Positions 5,860 through 6,179 of a stretch of 6,179 nt of DNA are shown piece after piece (position 1 is the stretch's first letter; each line of letters starts with the position of its first letter). A program made the translations under genes and the position numbers. Below the pieces are notes generated by a model. It was given only the letters and a program-made list of their open reading frames with translations. It had not been told where the DNA came from and did no database searches. Source of the DNA: Actinomycetes bacterium (lineage in GTDB: Bacteria > Actinomycetota > Actinomycetes > Actinomycetales > Microbacteriaceae); contig JAEWJG010000095.1 in the NCBI GenBank assembly GCA_023386675.1, forward strand, positions 1 through 6,179. Reading direction: 5' to 3'.

Positions 5860-6179
5860 GCACCACCACCGCCGCACGGCCTGCGGCACCGTCGACCGCC
5901 CCGCAGAAGGGCGGATTCGTGGCGGCCGCCTCGAACTACCTCGAGGACCGCACCAGCATCTCGGGCGCCGTCAAGGAGTTCGGTCGCAAGATCTTCCCCG
6001 ACCACTGGTCGTTCCTGCTCGGCGAGGTCGCGCTCTACAGCTTCATCGTCATCCTGCTGTCGGGCACCTTCCTGACGTTCTTCTTCCAGGCGTCCATGGC
6101 CGAGGTGGTCTACCACGGCTCGTACGTCCCGCTGAAGGGCATCTCGATGTCGTCGGCCATGCAGTCGACGCTGAACATC
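5856..6179 (+). CDS. qcrB: Cytochrome b subunit of the cytochrome bcc complex (QcrB), N-terminal part
   Basis: QcrB is the membrane core of the menaquinol:cytochrome c reductase; it binds the b hemes and the quinol sites. Only 108 codons are inside the window, of roughly 540 typical for the family. The visible part has an Ala/Thr/Pro-rich N-terminus (1-20), an amphipathic stretch with YLEDRTSISGAVKEFGRKIFPDHWSFLLGE typical of actinobacterial QcrB, and the first membrane helix (about 52-77). The heme-ligating histidines lie beyond the edge and cannot be checked. The TTG start overlaps the qcrA stop as TTGA, which implies coupled translation and fixed stoichiometry. A GTG at residue 22 is an alternative start but would delete conserved N-terminal sequence and lacks a visible ribosome binding site. 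Confidence 0.93.
   Translation, partial: MSTTTAARPAAPSTAPQKGGFVAAASNYLEDRTSISGAVKEFGRKIFPDHWSFLLGEVALYSFIVILLSGTFLTFFFQASMAEVVYHGSYVPLKGISMSSAMQSTLNI

Noticed and set aside
3871..5889. A 672-codon open frame on the minus strand, antisense to qcrC and qcrA
   Set aside because: It lies opposite two firmly identified genes and its translation is rich in Arg, Gly, Val, Glu and Asp without any recognisable domain or membrane segments. Long antisense frames are expected from the strong G/C third-position bias.
1..6179. tRNA, rRNA, CRISPR array, insertion sequence, attachment site or origin
   Set aside because: No cloverleaf, spaced direct repeats, transposase frame or terminal inverted repeats were seen. 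Almost all bases are accounted for by eight core metabolic or respiratory genes.

Overview
This is a high-GC, gene-dense chromosomal segment from an actinobacterium. The diheme cytochrome cc subunit QcrC, the three-helix Rieske protein QcrA, the five-helix CtaE, and the order trpD (divergent) - ctaE - qcrC - qcrA - qcrB are all actinobacterial hallmarks. The same order is known from Mycobacterium tuberculosis. Residue-level impressions (QcrB N-terminus, TrpD) suggest Microbacteriaceae, perhaps Leifsonia or a relative, but that placement comes from memory and was not computed.

Layout. The left half (1-3109) reads leftward. trpD (anthranilate phosphoribosyltransferase) comes first, followed 23 bases later by dhaK, then dhaL and dhaM, the last cut by the window start. 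dhaK, dhaL and dhaM encode a dihydroxyacetone kinase of the type that takes phosphate from the sugar phosphotransferase system (PTS). Spacings are 23 bases, 34 bases and a 4-base ATGA overlap, and no terminator is visible, so the four genes are likely one transcript. The right half (3251-6179) reads rightward: ctaE (cytochrome c oxidase subunit III), qcrC (cytochrome cc), qcrA (Rieske iron-sulfur protein) and the first 108 codons of qcrB (cytochrome b). These are parts of the menaquinol:oxygen III-IV respiratory supercomplex. Gaps are 23 and 42 bases and a 4-base TTGA overlap.

The two blocks diverge from a region of about 140 bases (3110-3250), the only sizeable non-coding stretch. It holds a TAGGAT box 6 bases before the trpD start codon and a CATAAT box 7 bases before a GTG codon of ctaE. 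Both suit leaderless transcription. A small inverted repeat overlaps the ctaE box.

All genes look intact apart from the two cut by the window edges, and catalytic and cofactor residues are present wherever they fall inside the window. There are no RNA genes, insertion sequences, CRISPR arrays or obvious foreign segments. I did not find a previously undescribed system. The least ordinary points are the attachment of dhaKLM to trpD and the architecture of the divergent promoter region.
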